From positions 186,001 through 250,000 of the forward strand of contig CAKZQC010000025.1 in NCBI GenBank assembly GCA_937139495.1: DNA of 64,000 nt, written 5' to 3'. Shown piece by piece: positions 26,951 through 36,037 of the stretch (its first letter is position 1; every line of letters starts with the position of its first letter). Source of the stretch: an uncultured Saprospiraceae bacterium. Its GTDB lineage: Bacteria > Bacteroidota > Bacteroidia > Chitinophagales > Saprospiraceae. The position numbers were made by a program, and so were the translations under genes. The notes under the pieces are model-generated. The model made no database searches and had not been told where the DNA came from. It worked only from the letters and a program-made list of their open reading frames with translations.

Positions 26951-29938
26951 ATGCGATATATTTTATACACTTTATTTTTCTGTTTGCCACTATCCATGCT
27001 GGCACAGGATATTATTACTCAAGCTACTATTGATGCCTTTGCATTAGAGCAAAAAGGGAAAACAATAGAGCAATTAGAGACTTTGGCTAGTAGCTACCAA
27101 AGATCGAATGATTGGGACGCTTATTTTCAAATAGGCGTATTGATTTCGAGTGAATGGTTGGCACAAGAAGAAGATAAAAAAGCAATAAATTCAGCAGAGC
27201 AATACATCGCCACTGCGACTACTAAAAAGTACAAAAAACTTCCGTTGTCTTTGTTGTACAAGAATGTAGGAAAAGGACATTACAACCTTTATGAAGACAG
27301 AGAAGCCCGAATAGCATTGCAAGAAGCATTGTCTATCAGAGAGGCTATTGACAATAAAGACCCAGAATTGGCGAAAGATTATAGCAATATGGGCGTTGTT
27401 AGTAGTAATACAGGTCGTTATAATCAAGCGATTGAATACTTGAAGAAGGGAGTGAAACTGCAAAAAGATGAGATTGTATTGGCGAATATTTATACCGAAA
27501 TAGGGATTAATTATCGTTTTTTAGGAGATTTTAGAAAGAGTTTAGATTACCAAAGTCAGGCTATTCAGATTCTTGAAAATACAAAAGAAGATAAAGTACT
27601 AGCTATAGCTCTGTTTGAAAAAGGAGCTGTATTGACGGAACTCAATCAAAACAATATGGATAGAAACTATATCTACGATGCTTTAGAACGGTTTATTGTT
27701 TTGAATGATCCATACCATCAAATGATTAGCTACAAGCAATTAGCTTATTCTTATATGCAATTTACAGAAGCTGGTTATATCGGGAAGGAAGGGGTTGATT
27801 CTGCTATCGTCAATTACACCAAAGCATTAGTCATTGCTCAAAAAGATATTGAAAATAGTGCCGTGCTACAAAGTCAACTAACAATGGATTTGGCAAGTGC
27901 CTATACTTCAAAAAAAGAAGTAGAAAAAGCCGCAACCTATATTCTTAAATTGAGTGGGGATAAAGAAACCAATCAATATGAATTGAATAATGTGAATACC
28001 GAACTGCATATCGCCAAAGGCGATATAAAAGCAGCAGCCAATTCTACGCATCTTGCTTTGGTGGCTTTAGTCGAAGACTACAACGATACCAATCCGCTCG
28101 CCAATCCAAGTATAGCACAATTGAGAAAGGGAACGAACGCCGATTTGGTACAAAATGCACTAGCATTCAAGGCAAGAGTTCTGTATCAGCATTACAAACA
28201 AAGTAAAGAAACCGATTATTTGCGTGCTGCGATGCAGACCATGGAGCTTTTTGATGAAATAATCAATCATATCCGTGCAGATTTTGCCAACAGTGGTTCT
28301 AATGTTGCTTGGTCGGATTTGACGTTAGATGCTTACGAAAATGCCATCGAAATCTGTTTGGCATTGCAACAAGATACAAAAGAAGATAAGTACAAAAACA
28401 AAGCATTCTATTTTTCCGAAAAAAGTAAAGGTTTAGGCTTATTGGAAGCTTTTCAGAATACTAAAGCAGATCAACTGTATGGGCTAAACACGGTAGCCGA
28501 GCGAGAACTGAAATTAGATATTGCAGAATTGGATCAGACTATTTTTCAGCTGGAACAGAAAGGCGGGGCGAATAATTTGGAGCGTATTGGTAAGCTCAAA
28601 AAAGAGCAATTCTTAAAAAAAGAACGCTATCAGGATATGCTCGAAAAACTAGAGCAGAACAACCCGACGTACTACAACACCAAGTACAAGTTGGATATTA
28701 TGGACGTGGCTGGAGTGCGCAGGTTATTGCAACCCAATCAAGCTTTGATAGAATATTTTGTGGGTGATTCGGCAACTTATGCGTTCAAAATTTCGGCAGA
28801 CGCTTTTGAGGTGATTACGCTTAGTGGGAATCAAAATATGGGCGAAAAAGTATATAATTTTAGAGAAGCAATTTATGGTTACTTTCTTCATAACAAAGAT
28901 AGAAACCCACAGATAATGTCTAAATATGCAACCATGTACGTCAACCAAGCGTACGAGTTGCACCAACAACTCATTGCACCACTGGGCGAATTGCCCAATC
29001 GCTTGATTGTTATTCCAGCAGGAGCGATGTGCGATATGCCTTTTGAGTCTTTGATAAGCGAGCCAGTAAGTAAGCCAGAGGCGTTTCAGTCGCACGCTTA
29101 TTTGGTCAAGAAGCACAGTATTAATTATGCGTATTCTGCTACGCTGCTACAAGAGATGATGGACAAAACTATTGCAAAAGGAACGGATACTTATTTGGCT
29201 TTTGCTCCTTCTTTTGGCGATGGTGCAGAGAGTTTGATACGAGGACAAAAATACACGCTTTCGGCACTGACCTACAATACGATAGAAGTGCAAAACATAC
29301 AAAAGCTATTGGGCGAAGGTCAAATATATGAAGGTAGAGACGCAACAGAAGAGCAGTTCAAGGAAGTGGCGAGTCGCTACTCTATTCTGCACTTTGCTAC
29401 CCACGGTTTAGCCAACAATCAAGATCCTGATTATTCTTTGTTGGCGTTTACAGAAATAAAAGACGACATCGAAAATGAGTTTTTGTATGTGCGTGATTTG
29501 TACAATATGGATTTGAATGCGGAGTTGGTCGTGCTTTCGGCTTGCGAAACCGCATTGGGAAAAAACTTCCGTGGAGAAGGTATTATGAGTTTGGCTAGAG
29601 GTTTTTCTTATGCTGGCGCCAAAAGTATTTTTACGACCTTGTGGTCAGTCAATGACCAAGCAACCTACCAAATCGTAGAGCGTTTTTACATTAACTTGCA
29701 GCAAGGAATGGAAAAAGATGTGGCATTGCAACAAGCTAAAATTAATTTTATAGAGAGCAGCAATGATAAAACAGCCAACCCTTTCTTGTGGAGTCCTTAT
29801 ATTATGATTGGCGATACAGCATCGTTGCCGAGTATTACCAAGAGCAATATTCCTTGGGGCATAATTGGAATAGGAGCAGGGCTTTTGTTGGTGTTAGGCG
29901 GAATAGGTTTTGCTATCAAGAAGAAAAAAACAGCTTAA
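26951..29938 (+). CDS. Secreted TPR-CHAT protein 2 (caspase-like) with C-terminal membrane anchor
   Basis: The 995-residue product has a signal peptide (ending SMLAQ, residue 19), many TPR motifs at about 30-450 (such as AKDYSNMGVVSSNTGRYNQA) and a helical linker. The C-terminal CHAT domain (about 660-950) keeps the putative dyad: His818 in HFATHG and Cys865 in VLSACETALG, with GEGIMSLARGF and LWSVNDQAT after it. A TM helix (about 967-988) and a KKKKTA tail end the protein. It has the same layout and predicted periplasmic orientation as TPR-CHAT 1 but is clearly diverged. It sits downstream of the T9SS substrate and machinery genes and ends in a very strong terminator. Substrate and role are unknown. 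Confidence 0.88.
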   Translation: MRYILYTLFFCLPLSMLAQDIITQATIDAFALEQKGKTIEQLETLASSYQRSNDWDAYFQIGVLISSEWLAQEEDKKAINSAEQYIATATTKKYKKLPLSLLYKNVGKGHYNLYEDREARIALQEALSIREAIDNKDPELAKDYSNMGVVSSNTGRYNQAIEYLKKGVKLQKDEIVLANIYTEIGINYRFLGDFRKSLDYQSQAIQILENTKEDKVLAIALFEKGAVLTELNQNNMDRNYIYDALERFIVLNDPYHQMISYKQLAYSYMQFTEAGYIGKEGVDSAIVNYTKALVIAQKDIENSAVLQSQLTMDLASAYTSKKEVEKAATYILKLSGDKETNQYELNNVNTELHIAKGDIKAAANSTHLALVALVEDYNDTNPLANPSIAQLRKGTNADLVQNALAFKARVLYQHYKQSKETDYLRAAMQTMELFDEIINHIRADFANSGSNVAWSDLTLDAYENAIEICLALQQDTKEDKYKNKAFYFSEKSKGLGLLEAFQNTKADQLYGLNTVAERELKLDIAELDQTIFQLEQKGGANNLERIGKLKKEQFLKKERYQDMLEKLEQNNPTYYNTKYKLDIMDVAGVRRLLQPNQALIEYFVGDSATYAFKISADAFEVITLSGNQNMGEKVYNFREAIYGYFLHNKDRNPQIMSKYATMYVNQAYELHQQLIAPLGELPNRLIVIPAGAMCDMPFESLISEPVSKPEAFQSHAYLVKKHSINYAYSATLLQEMMDKTIAKGTDTYLAFAPSFGDGAESLIRGQKYTLSALTYNTIEVQNIQKLLGEGQIYEGRDATEEQFKEVASRYSILHFATHGLANNQDPDYSLLAFTEIKDDIENEFLYVRDLYNMDLNAELVVLSACETALGKNFRGEGIMSLARGFSYAGAKSIFTTLWSVNDQATYQIVERFYINLQQGMEKDVALQQAKINFIESSNDKTANPFLWSPYIMIGDTASLPSITKSNIPWGIIGIGAGLLLVLGGIGFAIKKKKTA

Positions 29939-29953
29939 ATATTAGCACAAAAT

Positions 29954-30005
29954 GCAACATAAAAAAAGCCACGTTACTACTGTAACGTGGCTTTTTTTAT
30001 GTTGC
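29954..30005. terminator. Perfect 24-bp bidirectional terminator
   Basis: The left arm at 29954-29977 and the right arm at 29982-30005 are exact complements over 24 bp, with loop TACT. The core GCCACGTTAC/GTAACGTGGC is flanked by seven A and seven T, so it terminates both the TPR-CHAT 2 gene and the convergent small gene. Confidence 0.95.
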
Positions 30006-30033
30006 TGAGTGATTGGTTTTGCAATCGTGTTTT

Positions 30034-30459
30034 TTATTCTTCTCCGTTTACCAATGTTGAGTTGTTGGCGAATTTGACCGACTCAGGCAAGTAAATAATA
30101 TACTCTAATGATTCGAGACATTCTTCCCCTTTTATGATAATAACATCGTTTGATTTTTTGGAGCCTATTGACAATTCCTTGGTACCAGCATTCAATGTTT
30201 TGATTAAGTCGTATCGACCATCGTTTGCAATATAATTGAGCAAGTTGGCGTTAGGCAAGGAAATAGTTACTTTTACTTCTATTAATATTCTAGAACCTTT
30301 AGTTTCTTTGATTTCTATTTTTTTGCCTACTACGTTTACGTTTACTTTCTGGGCTCCATCAAGTGTGAAGGTCTGATGCAGAGTCTTAGAGACCTGTGCC
30401 GACATTGCTCCTGATAGCAGAAAAAAACACAGTATGGTCAGTATTAACTTCCAGTTCAT
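30034..30459 (-). CDS. Small secreted protein, beta-rich, unrecognised
   Basis: This 141-residue protein has a clear signal peptide (MNWKLILTILCFFLLSGAMS, then AQ). The mature part is beta-strand rich with alternating V/I residues (AQKVNVNVVGKKIEIKET, RILIEVKVTIS) and resembles the N-terminal segment of DUF4097-type putative adhesins, although the assignment is weak. One Cys is present in GEECLESL. It is convergent with TPR-CHAT 2 and shares its terminator. The upstream 411 bp separates it from the divergent FtsE-like gene. Confidence 0.65.
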   Translation of the reverse strand: MNWKLILTILCFFLLSGAMSAQVSKTLHQTFTLDGAQKVNVNVVGKKIEIKETKGSRILIEVKVTISLPNANLLNYIANDGRYDLIKTLNAGTKELSIGSKKSNDVIIIKGEECLESLEYIIYLPESVKFANNSTLVNGEE

Positions 30460-30870
30460 AATTGAGAGAATATTAAACTTTATGTATCTTTGTTGTAGGA
30501 AAATGAGAGATGATTGTAATATTTAAAGCGAAAATATTGCCAACTAGGTGCTTAACTAGCTTATTGTTAGTGAAATAGTAAATTCATTAACAGAGTTGGC
30601 TGTTCCAATAAAAGAAAAAGCACAAAATAAATGAATAGGTTTTTTTGTGGTTACTTTCGTCTAAGTACTTGATTACAAATTTAATCTTTTTAAGTCAGAA
30701 AAACTAACCTTTCTATCTTTTAAGTAAAGTTGTTTTGACAGCAGATTTCTCTCCAACATAAAGTATTGTGGTAGGAGACCTAAAGTAGCAAAGTTAGACT
30801 TGTCTTATTTTATAAAATAAGAGCATCAAAAGTTATGCTACCTTTATCAAATTTAATTTTTTTTTTAGAG
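30460..30870. other. Long divergent intergenic region
   Basis: These 411 bp between the small secreted protein and the FtsE-like gene are AT-rich. A TAAATTTG box reads leftward at 30676-30683 without a fitting -33 element, and a perfect 20-bp palindrome lies at 30803-30822. No small ORF or structured RNA could be supported. Confidence 0.5.
30803..30822. promoter_or_regulatory. Perfect 20-bp AT palindrome upstream of the FtsE-like gene
   Basis: TCTTATTTTATAAAATAAGA is its own reverse complement and lies 48 bp before the chosen start at 30871. It could be an operator or a promoter-proximal hairpin; AT-rich palindromes also arise by chance. Confidence 0.35.
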
Positions 30871-31545
30871 ATGCAAAATAATACAATTGTTCAGTTTGTT
30901 GATGTTGAATTGAAGGGTGCCTTATTACAACAGATTACCGTGTCCTTATATCAAGGTGACTTTGTCTATGTTTTGGGTGGTACGGGAAGTGGGAAAAGCA
31001 CTTTTTTGAAGGCAATAGCAGCTCAATTACCGATACAGAAAGGACAGCTTTTTGTCAGTAATATGGGGGTACACCAAATCAAAGCAGCTGAAATTCCGTA
31101 TCTGCGAAGACAACTCGGCATTGTTCGGACATTGGAGTGGCTAGACCCCAAACAGACTGTTCAGCAGAATTTGTCTTGGGTGCTGCAGGCTATTGACTGG
31201 GACATCGCCGAAGAACGAAACCAACGAATACAGCAAGTCTTGGAGCTGCTGCAACTCCAAAATTTGATCGCACAGCCAGTTGGTCAGCTCAATACCACCG
31301 AAAAAATAAAGCTGACCTTTGCTAGAGCCTTACTCAATAATCCTAGTATTTTGTTGATTGATCAGCTACTGGATAGCTTGGACGAAACAACGCAAGCCGA
31401 ATTAATGACATGGCTAAAAAAATACCATACGACTCACCCCATTACGATTGTATTGGCTACTTCTCAGTACCAATTATCCGAGAAATATGTAGGTGACCGC
31501 TTATTGGTTTGCCAAAAAAATACGGTCGTGGAATTACTGACGTAA
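30871..31545 (+). CDS. FtsE-like ABC ATPase with degenerate catalytic motifs
   Basis: The 224-residue protein (start at the second Met; an upstream ATG at 30835 adds 12 hydrophobic residues that FtsE proteins lack) follows the Bacteroidota FtsE pattern, for example GDFVYVLGGTGSGKST, IPYLRRQLGIV and FARALLNNPSILLID. The Walker A motif is intact at residues 36-44. Other motifs are lost: the Q-loop Gln is replaced (GIVRTLEW near 87), the signature LSGGE reads LNTTE (140-144), the Walker B catalytic Glu is Gln165 (LLIDQ), and the H-loop His is Ser198 (LATSQ). It can probably bind ATP but not hydrolyse it normally. FtsE works with FtsX in division-site peptidoglycan hydrolysis. No ftsX gene is in the window. 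Confidence 0.82.
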   Translation: MQNNTIVQFVDVELKGALLQQITVSLYQGDFVYVLGGTGSGKSTFLKAIAAQLPIQKGQLFVSNMGVHQIKAAEIPYLRRQLGIVRTLEWLDPKQTVQQNLSWVLQAIDWDIAEERNQRIQQVLELLQLQNLIAQPVGQLNTTEKIKLTFARALLNNPSILLIDQLLDSLDETTQAELMTWLKKYHTTHPITIVLATSQYQLSEKYVGDRLLVCQKNTVVELLT

Positions 31546-31700
31546 GTCAAATAATAGCTTATTTCAAAAAAAATAACCTTCACGGAATTATTTACAGGGC
31601 ATAAATGTTAAGGATAACTTAACAATGGGGGTTCTGGATAGACAGAATGGTCTGACTTAAATTGCCCTCAATTTTCATGATAACCTAAAAAATAAAACCT

Positions 31701-32108
31701 ATGAAACGTACTTTTTTGTTGACAATTAGCTTGATTTTTTTCTCCTTGCAGATGATTGCTCAGATGAATATTTCTACCAATCTGCGAGAGGATATGATGT
31801 ATGACGAAGAATTGGAAGACTGGCTTGTCTTGGGAACCGATGAAGAGTCGGTGACCTTCTTTGAATTCAACGAAGAACTGACAATTTTTAAGCATACTAC
31901 TTTCTCTATCACGTCTAGTTATATCATCAAATCGCAAGAAGAAGATGAAGAAACAGGCGAATTGAGATTTAGCGTAATTAGTGATGTGGGAAATAAATAC
32001 TTAATGATTATTGATACGAAAGAGGAGTTGCTACGATTTGTTTACGAAAGAGACGAAACCCTTTATTCTGTTGTTCATCACATCAAGAAAGTGTGGTTTG
32101 ATGAATAG
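31701..32108 (+). CDS. Small secreted acidic protein, unrecognised
   Basis: This 135-residue protein begins with a signal peptide (MKRTFLLTISLIFFSLQMIA, then Q). The mature part is acidic (DEELEDWL, SQEEDEETGEL) with several predicted beta strands and ends HHIKKVWFDE. No family is recognised. The 155-bp gap before it contains a TGTTAAG/CTTAACA hairpin at 31606-31624, and a terminator follows it. Confidence 0.7.
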   Translation: MKRTFLLTISLIFFSLQMIAQMNISTNLREDMMYDEELEDWLVLGTDEESVTFFEFNEELTIFKHTTFSITSSYIIKSQEEDEETGELRFSVISDVGNKYLMIIDTKEELLRFVYERDETLYSVVHHIKKVWFDE

Positions 32109-32131
32109 ATGATTATTGGATACAAATCCCC

Positions 32132-32172
32132 AAAAGGTGCAAAATACTACAAGTGTTTTACACCTTTTTTTT
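32132..32172 (+). terminator. Terminator after the 135-aa secreted protein
   Basis: A 16-bp arm pair (AAAAGGTGCAAAATAC with GTGTTTTACACCTTTT, one mismatch and one wobble), loop TACAA, then a run of T. It fits a rho-independent terminator. Confidence 0.75.
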
Positions 32173-32303
32173 ATGAAAATTAGTGCATGTTTTTATCGAA
32201 AGGTGGAGTACAGCACAAAAAATAATACCCATTCTGATAGTATAATGGGTAGGTATAGAAGTGGTTTAAAATACAGCTCTGAATAGCACGTTTTATACTT
32301 TTA

Positions 32304-32435
32304 CCCTATTCTGCATTCAGAAAAAAAATCCCTAAATCCAAAAAATCCCAATACTTACTTCACCCACCTCAAATACCACTGATGCAAGCTGTACAAAAAC
32401 CAAATAAAGTGCGGATTGATGTACTTTTTTTGCTG
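32304..32435. repeat. Distal copy of a tandem duplication of the asnB 3' end
   Basis: This 132-bp unit is directly repeated at 32436-32578. The two copies are nearly identical apart from a 3-bp and an 8-bp length difference in the A-rich part and two or so substitutions. The stretch 32109-32497 contains only the terminator at 32132, this duplication and AT-rich spacer. Confidence 0.9.
32355..32435 (-). pseudogene. Remnant of the last 26 codons of asnB
   Basis: Reading the distal repeat copy on the minus strand gives QQKKYINPHF and then the same residues as the AsnB C-terminus, ending in TAA. One amino acid differs (Lys for Arg) plus one silent change. It has no start and cannot be expressed alone. 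Confidence 0.85.
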
Positions 32436-32578
32436 CCCTATTCTGCATCATTCAGAAAAAAAATCCAAAAATCCCTAAATCCAAAAAATCCCAATACTTA
32501 CTTCACCCACCTCAAATACCATTGATGCAAGCTGTACAAAAACCAAATAAAGTGCGGATTGATGTACTTTCTTTGCTG
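32436..32578. repeat. Proximal copy of the tandem duplication, containing the live asnB end
   Basis: This 143-bp unit abuts the distal copy without any spacer. It contains the genuine asnB stop codon (32498-32500) and about 60 bp of downstream DNA. Confidence 0.9.
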
Positions 32579-34414
32579 CACAAAATTTTGAATAGTTACC
32601 TGTAAGGCAGTCGCATCTAAACCAATTTTTTTGATAAAATCGCCATCTGCGGCGATCGCCAATAACGGCTCTTTGAGACTGCCTAACAACCATTTTTGTA
32701 TCGGAATAGAGAAGCCCTGTTTGGGGCGTTCAATCAGTTCACGTGGTACGTGTTTGAAGAGCAATTGACGCAATAGATATTTAGTTTCGCCTCCTCTGAT
32801 TTTCATATTATCGGGCAATTGCATACCAAATTCAATGATTTTATGATCCAAGAAAGGATCTCTTCCTTCTAGAGCGTTGTGCATGGTTGCTCTATCGACT
32901 TTCGTCATAATGTCGCCTTCTAGGTAGGTGTCAATATCGACCATACCCAAGTACGACACTAAGTTTTGGTTGCGGACAGACAAGTCTGTATGATAGCGGT
33001 TTTCGTAGAAGGGATACAGTTTTTTTTGCTCCTGCGGACTGATATAAGTCGAAGACTGATTGAAAAACTGCAAAGTATCTTTTGCTCCCAAAGCATGTAG
33101 CAGTTTTGGGAACTTATTACTAATGTTTTTGTAGTTTTTGAGTACGGGGATTTTGTGGTTGTGTTGTTCCAACCAAAGCGGGTCGATGAGTTGCCCGACA
33201 CCTTTCATTCCTTGGCGTATCCAATAAGGAATTTTGCTGATTTTGGGGTAGAAATTTTGCGTAACTTCATATTTCGTATAACCACCAAAAATCTCATCAC
33301 CACCATCTGCCGAAAGGCTCACTTTGACTTCTTTTTTTGCCATCTGAGCGACCAAATAAGTCGGGATAGCCGAGCTATCGCCAAACGGCTCGTCGTATAG
33401 TTCGGGTAGCAGCGGAATAACTTTTTCGAAGTCCGCTTCGGTACAATACCATTCGTGGTGGTCCGTTTCTAGATGTTGAGCGACGGCTTTGGCGTGTTGT
33501 GCTTCGTTATATTCTTTGTCTTCAAAACCAATGGTAAAGGTTTTGAGCTGTCTATTTTTTTGCTTTTGCAGCAATGCCACTACAGTCGAAGAATCAATTC
33601 CACCACTCAAAAAAGCACCTACAGGTACATCTGAAACCATACGCAATTCAAAACTTTCGGTCAGGACTTGCTCCATTTGTTCTAGCAATTCGCCCTCAGA
33701 GGCGGTGCTGACAGGCGTATTTTTATAGATTTTTTGTATGTCCCAATATTTGTGTATTTGGGGAGTTTGTTGGTTGTCCAATTCCAAAAAAGCACCTGCT
33801 TCTAGCTTATGTACTCGTTCAAAAATACAATGCGGATAAGGAATGTATCCTTGTTGCAAATATAACGATACTGCCTTTTGGCTAATACTGTTGTCAAACT
33901 TGGGGTGTTGGTGAAACGCTTTGAGTTCGGAGGCAAACATAAACAGTCCTTCGTGCCAGTACCAAAACAATGGCTTGACACCCACACGATCTCTACAAAT
34001 GGTGAGTTGTTGCGTATTTTTGTTCCAAATAACAAAGGCAAACATTCCTCTAAAGCGTTCTATCATGGCTTTGCCCCATTGGCGAAAAGCTTTGAGAATA
34101 ACTTCCGTATCGGAGTGGCTCTCAAATTGATGTCCGAGCTGCTCCAATTCTTTTTTGATGGCTTCAAAATTATAGATTTCTCCATTGAAAACCAAGACAT
34201 ATTCTTGCCACAACATCGGCTGATTGCCAGCGGCAGACAAATCCAAAATCGACAAGCGACGATGCCCTAATCCTAATGCCTGTTTCGGGTCAATATAATT
34301 GCCTCCACTATCAGGTCCACCATGTTGTAGAGTGTCCCGCATTTTAGTCAATGTCTCTTCGAGTGGATATTTTTGTTGATAGCCAAAATCCCAAAAACCT
34401 GTTATTCTACACAT
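32498..34414 (-). CDS. asnB: Asparagine synthase (glutamine-hydrolysing)
   Basis: The 638-residue enzyme converts aspartate to asparagine using glutamine and ATP. Cys2 (MCRITGFWDF) is the glutaminase nucleophile after Met removal; RLSILDLS, FNGEIYN and SDTEVILKAF are class II amidotransferase signatures in residues 1-210. The synthetase domain (about 240-620) carries the PP-loop SGGIDSS and the SADGGDEIFGGY motif. Length and layout match the AsnB-like enzymes common in Bacteroidota, some of which act in surface polysaccharide loci, but no glycan genes are nearby. It is transcribed divergently from the E2 gene with 209 bp between. Its 3' end is tandemly duplicated. Confidence 0.93.
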   Translation of the reverse strand: MCRITGFWDFGYQQKYPLEETLTKMRDTLQHGGPDSGGNYIDPKQALGLGHRRLSILDLSAAGNQPMLWQEYVLVFNGEIYNFEAIKKELEQLGHQFESHSDTEVILKAFRQWGKAMIERFRGMFAFVIWNKNTQQLTICRDRVGVKPLFWYWHEGLFMFASELKAFHQHPKFDNSISQKAVSLYLQQGYIPYPHCIFERVHKLEAGAFLELDNQQTPQIHKYWDIQKIYKNTPVSTASEGELLEQMEQVLTESFELRMVSDVPVGAFLSGGIDSSTVVALLQKQKNRQLKTFTIGFEDKEYNEAQHAKAVAQHLETDHHEWYCTEADFEKVIPLLPELYDEPFGDSSAIPTYLVAQMAKKEVKVSLSADGGDEIFGGYTKYEVTQNFYPKISKIPYWIRQGMKGVGQLIDPLWLEQHNHKIPVLKNYKNISNKFPKLLHALGAKDTLQFFNQSSTYISPQEQKKLYPFYENRYHTDLSVRNQNLVSYLGMVDIDTYLEGDIMTKVDRATMHNALEGRDPFLDHKIIEFGMQLPDNMKIRGGETKYLLRQLLFKHVPRELIERPKQGFSIPIQKWLLGSLKEPLLAIAADGDFIKKIGLDATALQVTIQNFVQQRKYINPHFIWFLYSLHQWYLRWVK

Positions 34415-34623
34415 ATTTTATATTGCTTTAAGCCTGCAAAATAGATAAAAACTATAGGATATTGACAAAAACCCGCAACCTCTAGTTGATAAGGCTTGTT
34501 ATAATTTCATTTTCTGAGAAAATTTAACAATTTTTGTCTAGTAAGTACGTACAGAATTGATAGATTGTACGCGAGACTTAACCGAAAGAAGATAACTAAA
34601 CCTAAATCAATCATAACATACCA

Positions 34624-35925
34624 ATGAGCATCATAGAACTTAAAGTACCTGTTATTGGCGAATCCGTAACAGAAGTAACGCTTTCTTCTTGGCTAAAAGA
34701 AGATGGAGCAATTGTAGAATTAGACGAAATCATTTGCGAATTCGAATCAGACAAGGCAACCGTAGAAGTTCCTGCCGAAAAAGCAGGCAAACTCATTTGG
34801 GTCGCTCAAGAAGATGACGATATTTCTATTGATGGCGTGTACGCCAAAATAGACACGAGCTATGCAGGTGGTGGTGATGATAGCAGCGATGCTGCTCCAG
34901 AAGAAAAAGCACCAAAGCAAGAAGAGAAAAAGGAAACACCTAAGCAAGACCAACCTCAAAAAGAGGATTCTTACGCAGCAGGACACCCTTCACCTACGGC
35001 TCAAAAATTGATGCAAGAAAATAACTTGCAAGCGAGCGATGTCAAAGCGACTGGCAAAGATGGTAGAATTACACAAGAAGACGTGCAACAAGCCATTGAT
35101 AACAAAGGAAGCCAAAAAGCAGCTGAAAAGCCAGCTCAGAAAGAAGCTCCTAAGCAAGAAAAAGTAGCTCCTGCCAAAGCACAAAAAAGTGTCAATATGG
35201 ATATGCCTGCTGGATTCAGCAGAAGTACCCGTACAGAGAAAATGAGCCGTATGCGTAGAACGATTGCGACTCGCTTGGTTTCTGCTAAGAATACAACAGC
35301 GATGTTGACCACATTCAATGAAGTTGATTTGACGGAAGTGATGGCATTGCGTAAGAAATACCAAGAAAAATTTGTAGAAAAATACGGTATCAAACTCGGT
35401 TTCATGTCTTTGTTCTCTAAAGCTTGTGCCAAAGTATTGATGGAAATGCCTGACGTAAATGCTCAAATAGCAGAAGATGGCAAAACATTAATTTTCCACG
35501 ATTATGCGGATATTTCTATCGCTATTTCTACTCCTACTGGTTTAGTAGTACCTCCTGTCAAAAACGTAGAGTCGATGAACTTCGCTCAAATCGAAGCGTC
35601 TATCAAGGCATTGGCTGTCAAGGCTAGAGATGGCAAATTGACACTAGAAGAAATGCAAGGTGGAACTTTCACCATCACCAATGGTGGTGTATTTGGTTCT
35701 ATGATGTCCACGCCAATTATCAATGAGCCACAATCGGCAATATTGGGCATGCACACGATTCAGCAACGCCCAATGGCAGTGAATGGTGAAGTCAAAATTA
35801 GACCAATGATGTACCTAGCGTTGTCGTATGATCACCGTGTGATTGACGGTAGTACTTCGGTTACATTCTTAGTCAAAGTAAAACAACTACTCGAAGATCC
35901 TATCACTTTATTGATGGACTTGTAG
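34624..35925 (+). CDS. odhB: 2-oxoglutarate dehydrogenase E2 (dihydrolipoyl succinyltransferase)
   Basis: This 433-residue E2 transfers succinyl groups in the TCA-cycle 2-oxoglutarate dehydrogenase complex. The lipoyl domain is at residues 1-78, with the lipoylated Lys in [10 protein letters not shown]. An acidic/Lys/Gln-rich linker follows, then a peripheral-subunit-binding domain at about 122-157 ([23 protein letters not shown]) and a second flexible linker. The catalytic acyltransferase domain (about 195-433) ends with the active-site [10 protein letters not shown] motif. The form of the lipoyl domain ([10 protein letters not shown]) favours the succinyl over the acetyl type. Unusually, no E1 (odhA) gene is adjacent. 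A strong terminator follows. Confidence 0.93.
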   Translation: MSIIELKVPVIGESVTEVTLSSWLKEDGAIVELDEIICEFESDKATVEVPAEKAGKLIWVAQEDDDISIDGVYAKIDTSYAGGGDDSSDAAPEEKAPKQEEKKETPKQDQPQKEDSYAAGHPSPTAQKLMQENNLQASDVKATGKDGRITQEDVQQAIDNKGSQKAAEKPAQKEAPKQEKVAPAKAQKSVNMDMPAGFSRSTRTEKMSRMRRTIATRLVSAKNTTAMLTTFNEVDLTEVMALRKKYQEKFVEKYGIKLGFMSLFSKACAKVLMEMPDVNAQIAEDGKTLIFHDYADISIAISTPTGLVVPPVKNVESMNFAQIEASIKALAVKARDGKLTLEEMQGGTFTITNGGVFGSMMSTPIINEPQSAILGMHTIQQRPMAVNGEVKIRPMMYLALSYDHRVIDGSTSVTFLVKVKQLLEDPITLLMDL

Positions 35926-35946
35926 AAAATAGATATTATAGCTTAT

Positions 35947-35990
35947 AAAATAGGGGAATACACGAAGGTGTATTTCCCTATTTTTTTGCA
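35947..35990 (+). terminator. Terminator after odhB
   Basis: A 17-bp stem (AAAATAGGGGAATACAC with GTGTATTTCCCTATTTT, one wobble), loop GAAG, followed by seven T in total. Confidence 0.9.
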
Positions 35991-36037
35991 ACAACCGAAT
36001 AGAAGTACTTGTTCTAATGGTAAACAATAGAAGCATT

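Noticed and set aside
2070-29938. CHAT proteins as part of a CRISPR (Craspase) or gasdermin defence operon
   Set aside because: No CRISPR array, cas gene or gasdermin-like gene is nearby, and both CHAT proteins carry signal peptides and TM anchors.
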